Numbered from the stretch's first letter, positions 53,948 through 62,922 are shown. The stretch: 64,000 bases of DNA from JAIEPW01 sp964406035 (GCA_964406035.1 CAYOQB010000001.1:62001-126000); one strand, 5' to 3'. The notes: generated from the letters alone by a model not told the origin. Numbers and translations: made by a program.

Positions 53948-54070
53948 TGCAACAGAGAATAACGCCGTCCTCCCTGCCTGTGCACCGCCTCGGGACCAAT
54001 CTCCCCGAAACAGTGGCCAATCGTCCGCTACGCAGGGTCAGCCGGAACCCGTTTTCTGGCAAAATCAAGC

Positions 54071-54904
54071 GTGGCTACCCGTCGCATTCTGGCCGTCGCC
54101 GATCATCCCGACACGCGCAACCTGGTGGACGAAGTTCTGCCCAGCCTCCACTGCGAAATCGAGACCGTGCACTCCTCCGCGGAACTGCTCCCCAAGTTGA
54201 AGGAGAAGACGTTTGACCTGATCCTCACCGGCGCGGAGAGCGGCGTCGACGTGGATCTGGCGCTGTTGCGCGATATCCGCGCCGTCAATCCGCAAGTGCG
54301 CGTCGTGGTCTTCACTCCCCCCGGAACCCCGGACCAGATCATCGCCGCCATGCGCGAGCACGTGTACGCCGTCTTCTCCCGCCCTTATGATCCGCTGGAG
54401 GTCCGCGATCTGATCTGCCGCACCTTCGACGGTCCGGCCTGGAACGATGGCATCCAGGTCCTGTCCGCGCGCCCCGATTGGATTGCCCTGCGCGTCGCCT
54501 GCCGCCTCGAAACCGCCGAGCGCGTCATCCAGTTCATGCACGAACTCCGCACCGGGCTTCCCGAGGAAGTGAAGACGCCGATCGCCATGGCCTTCCGCGA
54601 GATCCTGATTAACGCCATGGAGCATGGCGGCGGGTTCGACCCGTCCAAATTTGTCGAAGTTAACGCGGTTTGCACCAGGCGCGCCCTGGTGTACCACTTC
54701 CGCGATCCCGGCTCCGGCTTCGCGCCGGGACAAATGGACCACGCCGCCAAACTCGATAATCCGACGGAGCACATGGAGGCTCGCGAGAGCAAAGGCATGC
54801 GCCCGGGAGGATTTGGCATCCTGCTGGCTCGCCAATTGATGGATGAGCTGATCTACAACGAATGCGGCAATGAGGTAGTGCTCATCAAGTACCTGGACCG
54901 ATGA
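54071..54904 (+). CDS. Pseudo-receiver fused to a RsbW-like ATPase domain
   Basis: A 277-residue cytosolic regulatory protein from a GTG start. The N-terminal CheY-like domain (about 5-120) lacks the usual residues: the acidic pair appears as AD (ILAVADHPD), the phospho-acceptor position is Gly in DLILTGAES, and the conserved Lys is replaced by Arg in SRPYDP. It is therefore a pseudo-receiver that cannot be phosphorylated normally. The C-terminal part (about 160-277) is a HATPase_c_2/RsbW-like domain with FREILINAMEHGGG and GGFGILLARQLMDEL. Such proteins may be anti-sigma factors or switch kinases. It overlaps the GNAT gene by ATGA. Confidence 0.85.
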   Translation: MATRRILAVADHPDTRNLVDEVLPSLHCEIETVHSSAELLPKLKEKTFDLILTGAESGVDVDLALLRDIRAVNPQVRVVVFTPPGTPDQIIAAMREHVYAVFSRPYDPLEVRDLICRTFDGPAWNDGIQVLSARPDWIALRVACRLETAERVIQFMHELRTGLPEEVKTPIAMAFREILINAMEHGGGFDPSKFVEVNAVCTRRALVYHFRDPGSGFAPGQMDHAAKLDNPTEHMEARESKGMRPGGFGILLARQLMDELIYNECGNEVVLIKYLDR

Positions 54905-55389
54905 CCCTGCTTCGCCCCGCTCGCCTGGACGACCTCGAATTCCTGCTGGCCGCCGAAGCCGCCGCCCGCGATGCCGGCTTTGTGTCGTCGAACTCCCGCG
55001 AAGAACACCTGGCGGCCATGGCCAGCCCGGACGCCGCCTATTTCGTCATCGGCGATCGCCAGGGCTATGCGATCTTCCTCGGACTGCGTTCGCCGCATCA
55101 CGCGCTGGAACTGAAGCGCGTGGTGATCACCGAGCCGGGCAAGGGACTCGGCCGGCGCGTCTTCGCGGAACTGCTGCGCTACGCCTTCGAGCAACGCCAG
55201 GCGCACCGCCTGTACTTCGATGCCTTCGACGACAACGCCCGCGCGTTGCATCTGTACCGCAGCCTCGGCTTCCGCGAGGAGGGCATCCTTCGGGAAGCCG
55301 GGCTGCGGAAAGACGGTTATCGCAACTTGGTGATGTTCTCCATGCTGGCCGCCGAGTACCGCGCCGTGACTACTGCCCGATCACGATGA
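54901..55389 (+). CDS. GNAT-family N-acetyltransferase
   Basis: A 162-residue acetyltransferase, similar to RimJ/RimL or YjdJ-type enzymes that acetylate N-termini or small amines. The acetyl-CoA-binding motif is GKGLGRRVFAELLRYAF, and the ARALHLYRSLGFREEGILRE segment is typical of the family. It is translationally coupled (ATGA) to the pseudo-receiver/ATPase gene. Its C-terminal 20 bases overlap the end of the convergent NHL gene. The substrate is unknown. Confidence 0.9.
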   Translation: MTLLRPARLDDLEFLLAAEAAARDAGFVSSNSREEHLAAMASPDAAYFVIGDRQGYAIFLGLRSPHHALELKRVVITEPGKGLGRRVFAELLRYAFEQRQAHRLYFDAFDDNARALHLYRSLGFREEGILREAGLRKDGYRNLVMFSMLAAEYRAVTTARSR

Positions 55390-57166
55390 ACAGATTCTGA
55401 TTGTTCGGAACGCCGTCCACCGTCAGATCGATGGGCTGATCCCCCGGCGCGACAAACGGAACCGTAACGTTGAATTGGTACAGCCCGATACTCTGCGCCA
55501 CGATCCCGGCGAACGTCACCGGCGCGGGCACCCCGCCGATCCGGATCGTGAATGGCGACGAAAGCGCGGAAGCCTGCGCCGCCACGACGCCCGCCTGCGT
55601 CGGCGGATTGGTCGGCCCGCAGCCCAGCGCGTAAATCGAAATCGTGTCCCCGGGTCTGGCGGCCACGAAGGCGACCCCCGCCAGCATCCCCGGATTCCCG
55701 ATGTATTGCGAGAAATCCGGCGTCAGCGCCACCACGTACTGCTTGCCGTTGATCAGGAACTGCGGGACGCTCTGCAGCGTCGGCGACAGCCGCGTTCGCA
55801 TCGCCGTCACGGTGTTGCTGTTGCCCAGGGGCGTGCGGACCTGAATCGACACCGGTCCCGCCGCGGTGTCCTCCGGCGTGTTCACGTTGATCTGAGTCGG
55901 GCTGATGTAGTAGATGTACGCGGGCCGCCCGTTGATCAGCACGCTGATCCCGTCCAGCGAGGTCGGCGCGTTCACGCCGCTGAAATCGGACCCTGCCCAA
56001 AGCCGCTGCGTCGAGGCGAAGTTGGAACCGTAAATCTCCAGGTACGTGTTCGAGGAGAAGCCCGCATTGCCCAGGAACGAAGTCACCACCGGATTGGTGG
56101 TCCGGATCGCCGGCACCGGAGGCGGCGAGATCCTGCGGATCTTCACGTTCAGCCGGTCCGCGAAATACAGATTGCCTTCCGCGTCGAAGACGATCCCGCA
56201 CGGCCCGTTCACCTGCGCCCGCACCGCCGGACCGCCGTCGCCGCCCGCGCCGGAGGTCCCGGTTCCCGCGTACGTGGTGACGATGCCGCTGGGATCCACC
56301 TTGCGGATTCGGGCGTTCAAGTAGTCCGAGATGAAGATGTTCCCCCCGGAATCCACGCCGACCCCCGCCACTCCGCGGAAGATGGCCGCCGTCGCGGGTC
56401 CGCCGTCCCCGCTGAATCCCACCGCGGTCCCGCCCGCGACCGTGCTGATGACTCCCGTGGGCGACACCCGGCGCACCCGCGCGTGCCCGAAGAATCGCAG
56501 ATCGCCGTCATCAGTGAAGTACAGGCTGCCGTCCGGACCAAACGCAAGCCACACCGGGCAACTGTCAGCGGAGGTTGCCGGGCCGCCGTCACCCGATGCC
56601 TGCGTGCAAACCCGACCCGAACCGGCGAAGGTGGTGATGACTCCCGCGGGATTGATCCTTCGCACGCGGTAATTCGCGACATCGCTGAAGTAGACGTTGC
56701 CCGCCGCATCCACGATCACGCTTTGCGGCAGATTCAGACGCGCCGCCGTCGCCGGACCGCCGTCGCCCGTGAACCCGGCCACTCCCACCCCGGCAATAGT
56801 GGTGATGATCCCGTTCGGCCCCACCCGGCGGATCCGCGCGTTGCCGTAATCTGCGATGTAAATGCTCCCGTCCGCTCCCACGGCGACGCCCGCCGGCTGC
56901 CGCAATTGCGCCGACGTCGCCAGCGTGCCGTCGCCCGAATAGCCTTGCGTCCCGTTGCCCGCCACCGTCGTGGTCACGCCCAGGCGGTCCACTTTGTACA
57001 CTACCGCGCGCGTGACGTCGGCGGCGTATAGGTTGCCCGCCGCGTCCACCGCGATGTTTTGAATGTCTCCCCAACTGGAATTGCCGCCTACCGTGTTGAT
57101 CGTCTGCGTCCACGCGGACAGCGTGGCGGCCAGGACCAGCAAACAGCTATGCAGGATGGTCTTCAT
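55370..57166 (-). CDS. Secreted NHL-repeat protein with TIGR03437-type C-terminus
   Basis: A 598-residue exported protein. A signal peptide (1-21) precedes about six NHL repeats (about 22-340; VAGNGTQGYSGDGTLATSAQ, and GDGGPATAA in several). The C-terminal third (about 360-598; YLEIYGSNFASTQRLWAG, ISIYALGCGPTNPPTQAG) is the TIGR03437-type domain. It is a smaller counterpart of the giant NHL protein. It starts two bases after the stop of the preceding gene on the same strand, which has a signal peptide too, so they may act together at the cell surface. Its last 20 bases overlap the GNAT gene. Confidence 0.85.
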   Translation of the reverse strand: MKTILHSCLLVLAATLSAWTQTINTVGGNSSWGDIQNIAVDAAGNLYAADVTRAVVYKVDRLGVTTTVAGNGTQGYSGDGTLATSAQLRQPAGVAVGADGSIYIADYGNARIRRVGPNGIITTIAGVGVAGFTGDGGPATAARLNLPQSVIVDAAGNVYFSDVANYRVRRINPAGVITTFAGSGRVCTQASGDGGPATSADSCPVWLAFGPDGSLYFTDDGDLRFFGHARVRRVSPTGVISTVAGGTAVGFSGDGGPATAAIFRGVAGVGVDSGGNIFISDYLNARIRKVDPSGIVTTYAGTGTSGAGGDGGPAVRAQVNGPCGIVFDAEGNLYFADRLNVKIRRISPPPVPAIRTTNPVVTSFLGNAGFSSNTYLEIYGSNFASTQRLWAGSDFSGVNAPTSLDGISVLINGRPAYIYYISPTQINVNTPEDTAAGPVSIQVRTPLGNSNTVTAMRTRLSPTLQSVPQFLINGKQYVVALTPDFSQYIGNPGMLAGVAFVAARPGDTISIYALGCGPTNPPTQAGVVAAQASALSSPFTIRIGGVPAPVTFAGIVAQSIGLYQFNVTVPFVAPGDQPIDLTVDGVPNNQNLFIVIGQ

Positions 57167-57167
57167 G

Positions 57168-57962
57168 TCAATTTCCTTTCTTTGCGGAAGGCGCTGGCGA
57201 TTTCGCCGTTTTCAGCCAGTATTGATGTGTCGCCTGGGTGGCTTTCCGATCCAGCGGACCGCTGGCCATCAGCAGCACCACATACTCGACCAGGTTCGGG
57301 ACTCGCGCTCCCATGAAGCTGGCTCCGAACAGGCGGGCGTGAACCATCGTGTATCCGGCGCACTGTTCCGCCACCGGATCGGTGCGATTCACAAACCCTT
57401 CCTCGATGCGCAGCCGCGCCGCCAGTTGCGGAAGCCGCACACTCACCGGGTCCCAGCGTTTCGTCCCCGGCTTCGGGGAATTCATGTAGAAGGTGCTTTG
57501 TCCCAGGCAGCGGGGCGGCGGCCGTACCCTCACCCGGACGCCCTGCTCGTCGTTGATCCAGAAGATGTCGCGGCTGCCGATGGTCAGCGCCGCCGGACCC
57601 GTGTCCCAGGAGATCGGCCCATACTTCTTCGCCAGATTGGCGACCACCGCATCCTGAGCCGGGACCTTGCCGTCCTGGTTGAAGTGAGCCACCCAGGTCA
57701 CCTTGGCGATCGACACTTCGTTCGGTGGCATGGTCACCAGGAAGTAGAAACCCTCGCCCTGGCCCACCGCGTTGATCCCATAGGTCAACGCGGATGGCAT
57801 CCCGGGATAGGCCAGGCTTTCCGGCGCCAGTTTCATGTTCGGGTTGTGCGCCCGAAGCACCGTCATCGCCTCTTTGATGGGCATGCCCAGCCGGATTCCC
57901 TGGATGTCGAACTCCTGCGCGGCTACGATCGCCGCCAGCCCAGCCAGCATCAGCAGCTTCAC
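57168..57962 (-). CDS. Secreted protein of unknown function, upstream partner of the NHL gene
   Basis: A 264-residue exported protein that I do not recognise. It starts with a signal peptide (MKLLMLAGLAAIVAAQ) from a GTG; the ribosome-binding site GGGGGAGG five bases before it decides this start, over longer frames back to 58043. The mature part begins QEFDIQGIRLGMPIKEAMTV, similar to other secreted proteins with a G-M-x-x-x-E-A start. A cysteine pair (CLGQ, QCAGY) could form a disulfide. It is translated with the NHL protein that follows, one base after its stop. Confidence 0.72.
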   Translation of the reverse strand: MKLLMLAGLAAIVAAQEFDIQGIRLGMPIKEAMTVLRAHNPNMKLAPESLAYPGMPSALTYGINAVGQGEGFYFLVTMPPNEVSIAKVTWVAHFNQDGKVPAQDAVVANLAKKYGPISWDTGPAALTIGSRDIFWINDEQGVRVRVRPPPRCLGQSTFYMNSPKPGTKRWDPVSVRLPQLAARLRIEEGFVNRTDPVAEQCAGYTMVHARLFGASFMGARVPNLVEYVVLLMASGPLDRKATQATHQYWLKTAKSPAPSAKKGN

Positions 57963-57967
57963 CCGGA

Positions 57968-57975
57968 CCTCCCCC
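57968..57975 (-). promoter_or_regulatory. Ribosome-binding site deciding a GTG start
   Basis: GGGGGAGG five bases ahead of the GTG at 57962 on the minus strand. It fixes the start of the secreted protein gene; the in-frame ATGs at 57989 and 58043 have no such site. Confidence 0.75.
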
Positions 57976-58053
57976 GCTACCACTCGCATCACGCGGCGCG
58001 TAAAATATGGAAGCCCATGTGCGCCGCGAATCGAGAGTGACATAGGGGCGGCT

Positions 58054-58075
58054 GAGGAGTCCTGACGGACGCCTC
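58054..58075 (+). promoter_or_regulatory. Imperfect 9-bp inverted repeat ahead of the winged-helix kinase gene
   Basis: GAGGAGTCC and GGACGCCTC (58054-58062 and 58067-58075) form a stem with one mismatch and a TGAC loop, about 11 bases before the Shine-Dalgarno of the next gene. As the gene product has a DNA-binding domain, this could be an autoregulatory operator or a leader hairpin. The function is inference. Confidence 0.4.
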
Positions 58076-58100
58076 AAGAACTCTAAAGGAGGCTAAGTCC

Positions 58101-60857
58101 ATGAGCAGCAACGAACCTGTCCCACCCCAGGACCTCGCTTCCAAGCGCGTCGACGGCCGCGCCTGGCGCTTCGCCAAGTGCGAATTCGACGAAACCACCC
58201 GCCAGCTCCGCACCGGCGGAGTGCTTACCGACCTCGAATCCAAACCTCTCGACGTCCTGCTCCAGTTGCTGCTCCACGCCGGTGAGGTGGTTACCAAGGA
58301 CGAACTGCTGGATGCCGTCTGGCCCGGCGTGACCGTTGTCGACGGTTCGCTGGCCACCGCGATCTCCAAGCTGCGGAAGGCCATCGGCGACGAGGATCAG
58401 ACCGTGATCCTCACCGTTCCCCGCATCGGATACCGCCTGGGCGCGCCGGTCCAGTCGCGCCGGGTCGCCCCGCCCGCCATGCCGGAGCTCGGGTTCCAGT
58501 TGGGTGATCCCGTGCCCGGCCGGGATCAGTGGCGCCTCACCCGAAAGCTCGACGTCTCGCTCTCCAGCGAGGTCTGGCTCTCCGAACACATTAAGACCGG
58601 CGATCGCCGGGTCTTCAAGTTCGCCGCCGACGGGGTCCGGCTGCAGGCCCTGAAACGCGAGGTGACCCTCGCCCGCTTCCTCCAGGAATCGCTGGGCGGA
58701 CGGCCCACTTTCGTCCGCGTGCTCGAGTGGAACTTCGAGCAGGCTCCTTTCTACATCGAGAGCGAGTACGGCGGCGTCGATCTGAACGAGTGGGCCGAGT
58801 CGCAGGGCGGCCTCTCGGCGATTCCTTTTGCCGTGCGGCTGCGCGTGCTCATCGATGTCGCCCGCGCCCTGGCCTCGGCCCACGAGATCGGCGTGCTGCA
58901 CAAGGACCTGAAGCCGGCCAACATTCTGATCGCTCCGGCCGACCCCGGATGGCAGATCCGGGTGGCGGACTTCGGCAGCGGCAGCCTGTTGGAACCGGGC
59001 CGCCTGGATCAGTATGGGATCACCAATCTCGGATTCTCGGCGGGCGAAGGTCCGGTAACTGGAACGCCGTTGTATGTAGCGCCCGAAGTGCTCGCCGGAC
59101 AATCGCCGACCGCCCTGGCCGACGTGTACGCGCTCGGTGTCATCCTGTACCAGCTCGCCGTGGGCGATTTCCGCAAGCCGCTGTCGGCCGGATGGGAAAG
59201 CGACGTCGCCGACCCGTTGATCCGGGAAGACATCGCTGCCGCGGCCTGCGGCGATCCGCGGCGGCGCCTGAACTCGGTCGCCGTCCTGGCGGACCGCCTC
59301 GAAGCCTTGGACCGGCGTCGCACCGAACGCGGCGAACTGGAAGCTGCCACCGCTCGCGCGCGCGTCGCCGAGCAGCAGCTTGCCCGCGCTCAGGCCCGCC
59401 GCCCTTGGGCGGTGGCCGCGATGCTGCTGCTGCTCACTGGGCTTGCCGCCGCCCTGCTGCTGTACCGCGATGCGGCGGAGGAGCGCACTCGCGCCAACCG
59501 CCAGCAGGAGATCGCCGAATCCGTCAACCGCTTCCTCGCCAACGATCTGCTCGGCCGCGGCAATCCGTTCCTCAGCGGCAAGTCCAGCGAAACGCTGGTG
59601 GACGCGATCCGCCAGGCCTCCGGCGACATTGACCGCCAGTTCCAGAATGAGCCGCGGGTGGCCGCCCGCCTGCACCACGCCATCGCCAAGGCTTTCGACA
59701 ATCGCACCGACTACACCGCCGCCCGCGACGAGTACCAGCGTGCCGCCGGACTGTTCGTGAAAGATGGCGGCGACCTCGCCCCGGATGCCGTGGTGGTGCG
59801 CCTGCAGCAGGCCGCCATGGAAGCCCGGACCTACACGGAAGGGTCGCTCGCACGAGCTCAGGCCATCCTTAAAGAAGAAGAAGCAAAGATCCCGCGCCTG
59901 CGCGAAACTCCCCAGGCTCTGCCCGTCTGGCTCGCCTCCGCGCGGGGGATGATCGCGCTGATCTCGAACGACGCCAAACAGGCCGCCGCCCAATTTCAGA
60001 CCGCCTACGAGCAGTCCCGGGCGATCGCCGGTTTCGACGAGATGAACCAGCTTACGCTGAAGCAGCGCATGGCCTTCGCCAACATCCGCCTGGGCAACGG
60101 CCCGCGCGCCGAGCAGTTGTTTCGTGAGCTGATCGCCGACTTCACCCGTCTGCAGGGCCCCGCAAGCCCCAACGTTCTCCGCGTACGCTTGAACCTCGCC
60201 CAAGCCTTCATGATCCAGAACAAGCATAAGGAGGCGGTGGCGGAAACAACCGCCATCTATCCTCAATATGTCGAACGGCTGGGGGAGGATCACGAGCTGG
60301 CAATGCAGGTGTTAACCACCCGCGCCGAATCCGAAGGCGCCCAGGGAATGTGGGAGGAAGCGATTCGCGACGACCTGAAGATTCACCAGCTTGCCGTCAA
60401 GAAACAAGGGCCGCTCTCCTTTTTCGCGATCGCAACCGAGTCCGATGCGGCGCTGGCCATGTGCCGCGCCGGCCGCGTCGACGAAGGCGCGGGTCACGCC
60501 CTCCGCGCTTATCAGGCATCGCTGAAGGCTTTCGGACCGCGTGCCGGGCTAACCGGTGGCGTGGCGCACACTCTGGCGAACTGCTGGATCCAGCAGGGCA
60601 AGCTGGCCGATGCCTCCCGCGTGCTCGCGGAGATCGATGCCGACGCCGTGGCCCAGCTCGCCGGTTCCAAGGATTGGCACGCCAACCTGGAGCTCTCCCG
60701 CGCGGAAATCGCGTTTCGCCAGGGCGATTTTGGTTCCGCGCGGAAGCTCCTCCAGGCCGCCGCGCCCGTGCTCTCGCGCGCGGACGCCGAACCGTATCAA
60801 AAGCGAGCGCTGGAAAAGCTGCTGGCCGCCGTGCCGGCCTCCCCAGCCGGCAAATAA
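58101..60857 (+). CDS. Winged-helix regulator fused to a Ser/Thr kinase, membrane helix and TPR domain
   Basis: A 918-residue signalling protein. Domains: OmpR/CadC-like winged helix (about 20-115; LLDAVWPGV, VPRIGYRL). Next is a protein kinase (about 142-405) with Lys173, HKD at 267-269 and KPAN, DFG at 290-292 and APE at 327-329. A basic/coiled linker, one membrane helix (about 435-455) and a TPR-rich C-terminal region (about 470-918) follow, the last probably on the outer side of the membrane. The HRD motif is HKD but the catalytic Asp is kept, so it should be active. This links phosphorylation with DNA binding in one membrane protein. AAGGAGG lies 8 bases before the ATG. The downstream DUF3179 gene is 7 bases away. 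Confidence 0.9.
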   Translation: MSSNEPVPPQDLASKRVDGRAWRFAKCEFDETTRQLRTGGVLTDLESKPLDVLLQLLLHAGEVVTKDELLDAVWPGVTVVDGSLATAISKLRKAIGDEDQTVILTVPRIGYRLGAPVQSRRVAPPAMPELGFQLGDPVPGRDQWRLTRKLDVSLSSEVWLSEHIKTGDRRVFKFAADGVRLQALKREVTLARFLQESLGGRPTFVRVLEWNFEQAPFYIESEYGGVDLNEWAESQGGLSAIPFAVRLRVLIDVARALASAHEIGVLHKDLKPANILIAPADPGWQIRVADFGSGSLLEPGRLDQYGITNLGFSAGEGPVTGTPLYVAPEVLAGQSPTALADVYALGVILYQLAVGDFRKPLSAGWESDVADPLIREDIAAAACGDPRRRLNSVAVLADRLEALDRRRTERGELEAATARARVAEQQLARAQARRPWAVAAMLLLLTGLAAALLLYRDAAEERTRANRQQEIAESVNRFLANDLLGRGNPFLSGKSSETLVDAIRQASGDIDRQFQNEPRVAARLHHAIAKAFDNRTDYTAARDEYQRAAGLFVKDGGDLAPDAVVVRLQQAAMEARTYTEGSLARAQAILKEEEAKIPRLRETPQALPVWLASARGMIALISNDAKQAAAQFQTAYEQSRAIAGFDEMNQLTLKQRMAFANIRLGNGPRAEQLFRELIADFTRLQGPASPNVLRVRLNLAQAFMIQNKHKEAVAETTAIYPQYVERLGEDHELAMQVLTTRAESEGAQGMWEEAIRDDLKIHQLAVKKQGPLSFFAIATESDAALAMCRAGRVDEGAGHALRAYQASLKAFGPRAGLTGGVAHTLANCWIQQGKLADASRVLAEIDADAVAQLAGSKDWHANLELSRAEIAFRQGDFGSARKLLQAAAPVLSRADAEPYQKRALEKLLAAVPASPAGK

Positions 60858-60864
60858 ACTCGCG

Positions 60865-62367
60865 ATGCGCCTCCCCATCGCCATCCTGGTGAGCCTCCCG
60901 CTGCTGGCGGACCCCTCCGCCGCGATCCTGAAGGAACTCCTCGCTCCCGAAACCCGCCTCGACGCCATCGCGCGAGTTTCCGAAGCTCGCGACCAGCGCT
61001 TCCTGGCGCCGCTGATCGACCTGCTCGGAATCACCAGGAACCCCACCGAATACCAGAGCCTGCTCGCCGCCATCGAAACCCTCGGCGCGCCTGGTGTCGA
61101 GCCGGGACGCGCGGCATGGGAACAGTTGATGGTGTGGTACGGACGCCAGAGCGGCGTCACGCCCCCGCCCGGTTACCTGGAATGGAAGGGCGAGCTGTTT
61201 GCCCGCCTCGACCCCCGCTTCCGCCAGTTCTTTCGCCCTCCCGTGAAGCTGCGGGTCGAGGAAATCGTCTGGGGCGGCGTTGCCGCGATCGACGGCATCC
61301 CTCCGCTGATCGATTCTCCTTTGGGTGATTCCGCATACCTGACCCCCGCCGAACCGGTTTTTGGCGTGTCGCTCAACGGCGATCATCGAGCTTACCCTCT
61401 CCGGATTCTGGATGCTCACGAAATGGCCAATGACCGGGTGGGAGGCGTTCCCGTGGCGCTGGCGTACTGCACCCTGTGCGGTGCGGGGGTGCTGTACCGC
61501 GCGCAAGTTGGGGATCAGCGCGCCATCTTCGGCTCCTCCGGGATGCTGTACCAGTCCAACAAGCTGATGTTCGATCGCGAAACCGGGACCCTCTGGAATC
61601 AGATCACCGGGGAGCCGGTAATGGGGCCGCTGGCCGGCGGACCCGCGCTGGAGCGCCTGCCCCTGGTGCTGACCTCCTGGGCAGACTGGAAGCGCCGCCA
61701 TCCCGATACCAAGGTCCTTTCCTTGCAGACGGGGTACACTCGCCGTTACGAGCCGGGCTCCGTCTACGGAGAGTACTTCGCCTCAGCCGGTACCATGTTC
61801 CCGGTTTGGCGGCGCAGCAAGGCGCTGCCGATGAAGGCCCGGGTCTTTGCGCTGGTCGTGAACGGCGAATCCAAGGCCTATCCCCTGGAAGCGCTTCCGG
61901 CGATCGTCAACGACGAACTGGGGGGCGAGCCCGTGGTTGTGGTCGCGGAACCAAGGAGCGCGGAATTCCCGGAGGCCTGGCGGCGCGCCGTCAAGGCCGG
62001 ACGGCCCGCGGAACTGAAGGCCAGCGCCTTCCGCCAGGCAGTGAAAAACGACCCCGCGCTTCTGGCTACGGCGGCGGATGTGCTGGTGGGCATGAAAGCG
62101 GACGAGCGGATCGCGGCGTTCGCGGCCGTGCCGAAGAACATCCGCGACGAAGCCGCCGCCCGGTCGCTTCTCGGCGAAGTCCGCGCCTTCCGGCGCGGGC
62201 TCAGGACCTTCCGTGAGGGCCTGATCGATCAGGACGGGGTCGCCTGGAAACTGACCGAGGAAGCGCTGATTTCCCCCGGCGGCGATCGCCTGCAGCGCCT
62301 GCCCGGACACCTGGCGTTTTGGTTCGGCTGGTTTTCCTTCTACCCCGCCACCAAGCTGTACCGCTGA
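60865..62367 (+). CDS. Secreted DUF3179-domain protein
   Basis: A 500-residue exported protein of the DUF3179 family. The signal peptide (1-15) is followed by a helical region to about residue 130, then the DUF3179 core with SLNGDHRAYPLRILDAHEMA, VALAYCTLCGAGVLY, FGSSGMLYQSNKLMFDRETG (shown in part) and LSLQTGYTRRYEPG. Two cysteines in YCTLCG are conserved. The final part of about 130 residues is helical and not recognised. The family has no assigned activity. It is co-transcribed with the winged-helix kinase gene, separated by 7 bases, so it may be a downstream effector. Confidence 0.87.
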   Translation: MRLPIAILVSLPLLADPSAAILKELLAPETRLDAIARVSEARDQRFLAPLIDLLGITRNPTEYQSLLAAIETLGAPGVEPGRAAWEQLMVWYGRQSGVTPPPGYLEWKGELFARLDPRFRQFFRPPVKLRVEEIVWGGVAAIDGIPPLIDSPLGDSAYLTPAEPVFGVSLNGDHRAYPLRILDAHEMANDRVGGVPVALAYCTLCGAGVLYRAQVGDQRAIFGSSGMLYQSNKLMFDRETGTLWNQITGEPVMGPLAGGPALERLPLVLTSWADWKRRHPDTKVLSLQTGYTRRYEPGSVYGEYFASAGTMFPVWRRSKALPMKARVFALVVNGESKAYPLEALPAIVNDELGGEPVVVVAEPRSAEFPEAWRRAVKAGRPAELKASAFRQAVKNDPALLATAADVLVGMKADERIAAFAAVPKNIRDEAAARSLLGEVRAFRRGLRTFREGLIDQDGVAWKLTEEALISPGGDRLQRLPGHLAFWFGWFSFYPATKLYR

Positions 62368-62450
62368 GACGGTGTCAAGGCTCTGTAACCTCCCTCGCCG
62401 CCACACTCGTCCTTTCTCATCGGGCAAGCTCCCAAAACTCAAGGAGAACC

Positions 62451-62825
62451 ATGAAGATTTCGAAACTTTTGCGTGTAGTCGCCCTCAGCCTCGCCGTTAC
62501 CGGCGCCTGGGCAGCCGACGTGAGCGGCAAGTGGACCGCGACCATGGAAGGCCCTCGCGGCACCCAAACCACCACCTTCAACCTCAAGGCCGAGGGTGAA
62601 AAGCTGACCGGAACCGTGGAAGGGGCTCGCGGCGGTGCGGTGCAGATCACCGACGGCAAGGTCTCCGGCGACGATATCTCGTTCACCGTCGTCCGCGAGT
62701 TTCAGGGCAACCAGATGAAGCTCCTCTACAAGGGCAAAGTCAGCGGCGACGAGCTGAAAATGCAGATGTCGCGGGAAGGCGCGGATCAGAGCCGCGAAAT
62801 CGTAGCCAAGCGCGCCACTAGCTGA
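62451..62825 (+). CDS. Small secreted beta-barrel-like protein
   Basis: A 124-residue exported protein with a signal peptide (1-20, ending TGAWA) and a beta-rich mature part beginning ADVSGKWTATMEGPRG and containing FNLKAEGEKLTGTVEG and SGDDISFTVVREFQGN. The pattern of short alternating strands suggests a lipocalin-like small barrel. Similar proteins are common in Acidobacteriota, of unknown function. AAGGAG 6 bases before the ATG is a strong Shine-Dalgarno. Confidence 0.8.
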   Translation: MKISKLLRVVALSLAVTGAWAADVSGKWTATMEGPRGTQTTTFNLKAEGEKLTGTVEGARGGAVQITDGKVSGDDISFTVVREFQGNQMKLLYKGKVSGDELKMQMSREGADQSREIVAKRATS

Positions 62826-62847
62826 CCTTCCGATCCTCCGTTCGCGG

Positions 62848-62872
62848 CCGGCTTGCCAGCATGGCGAGCCGG
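62848..62872 (+). terminator. GC-rich 11-bp hairpin after the small secreted protein gene
   Basis: Bases 62848-62858 and 62862-62872 pair over 11 positions with one G-T pair and a 3-base loop, 23 bases after the stop codon. No T-run follows directly, only a C-rich stretch, so it could be a rho-type or stability hairpin rather than a full terminator. Confidence 0.4.
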
Positions 62873-62913
62873 TCCGGCTTCCCCCCTCCGCCTCCGTGCC
62901 CCCCTTGACTGGA

Positions 62914-62922
62914 TGGTATAAT
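62914..62922 (+). promoter_or_regulatory. Extended -10 promoter element (TGGTATAAT)
   Basis: A consensus TATAAT at 62917-62922 with TG one base before it is the best sigma-70-type element seen in the window. A TTGACT at 62905 is only six bases away and cannot be its -35. Transcription would start near 62929, giving a leader of about 110 bases before the next gene. Confidence 0.6.

Noticed and set aside
62905..62922. TTGACT and TATAAT read as a -35/-10 pair
   Set aside because: Only six bases lie between them; sigma-70 promoters need about 17. The TATAAT was kept as an extended -10 element instead.
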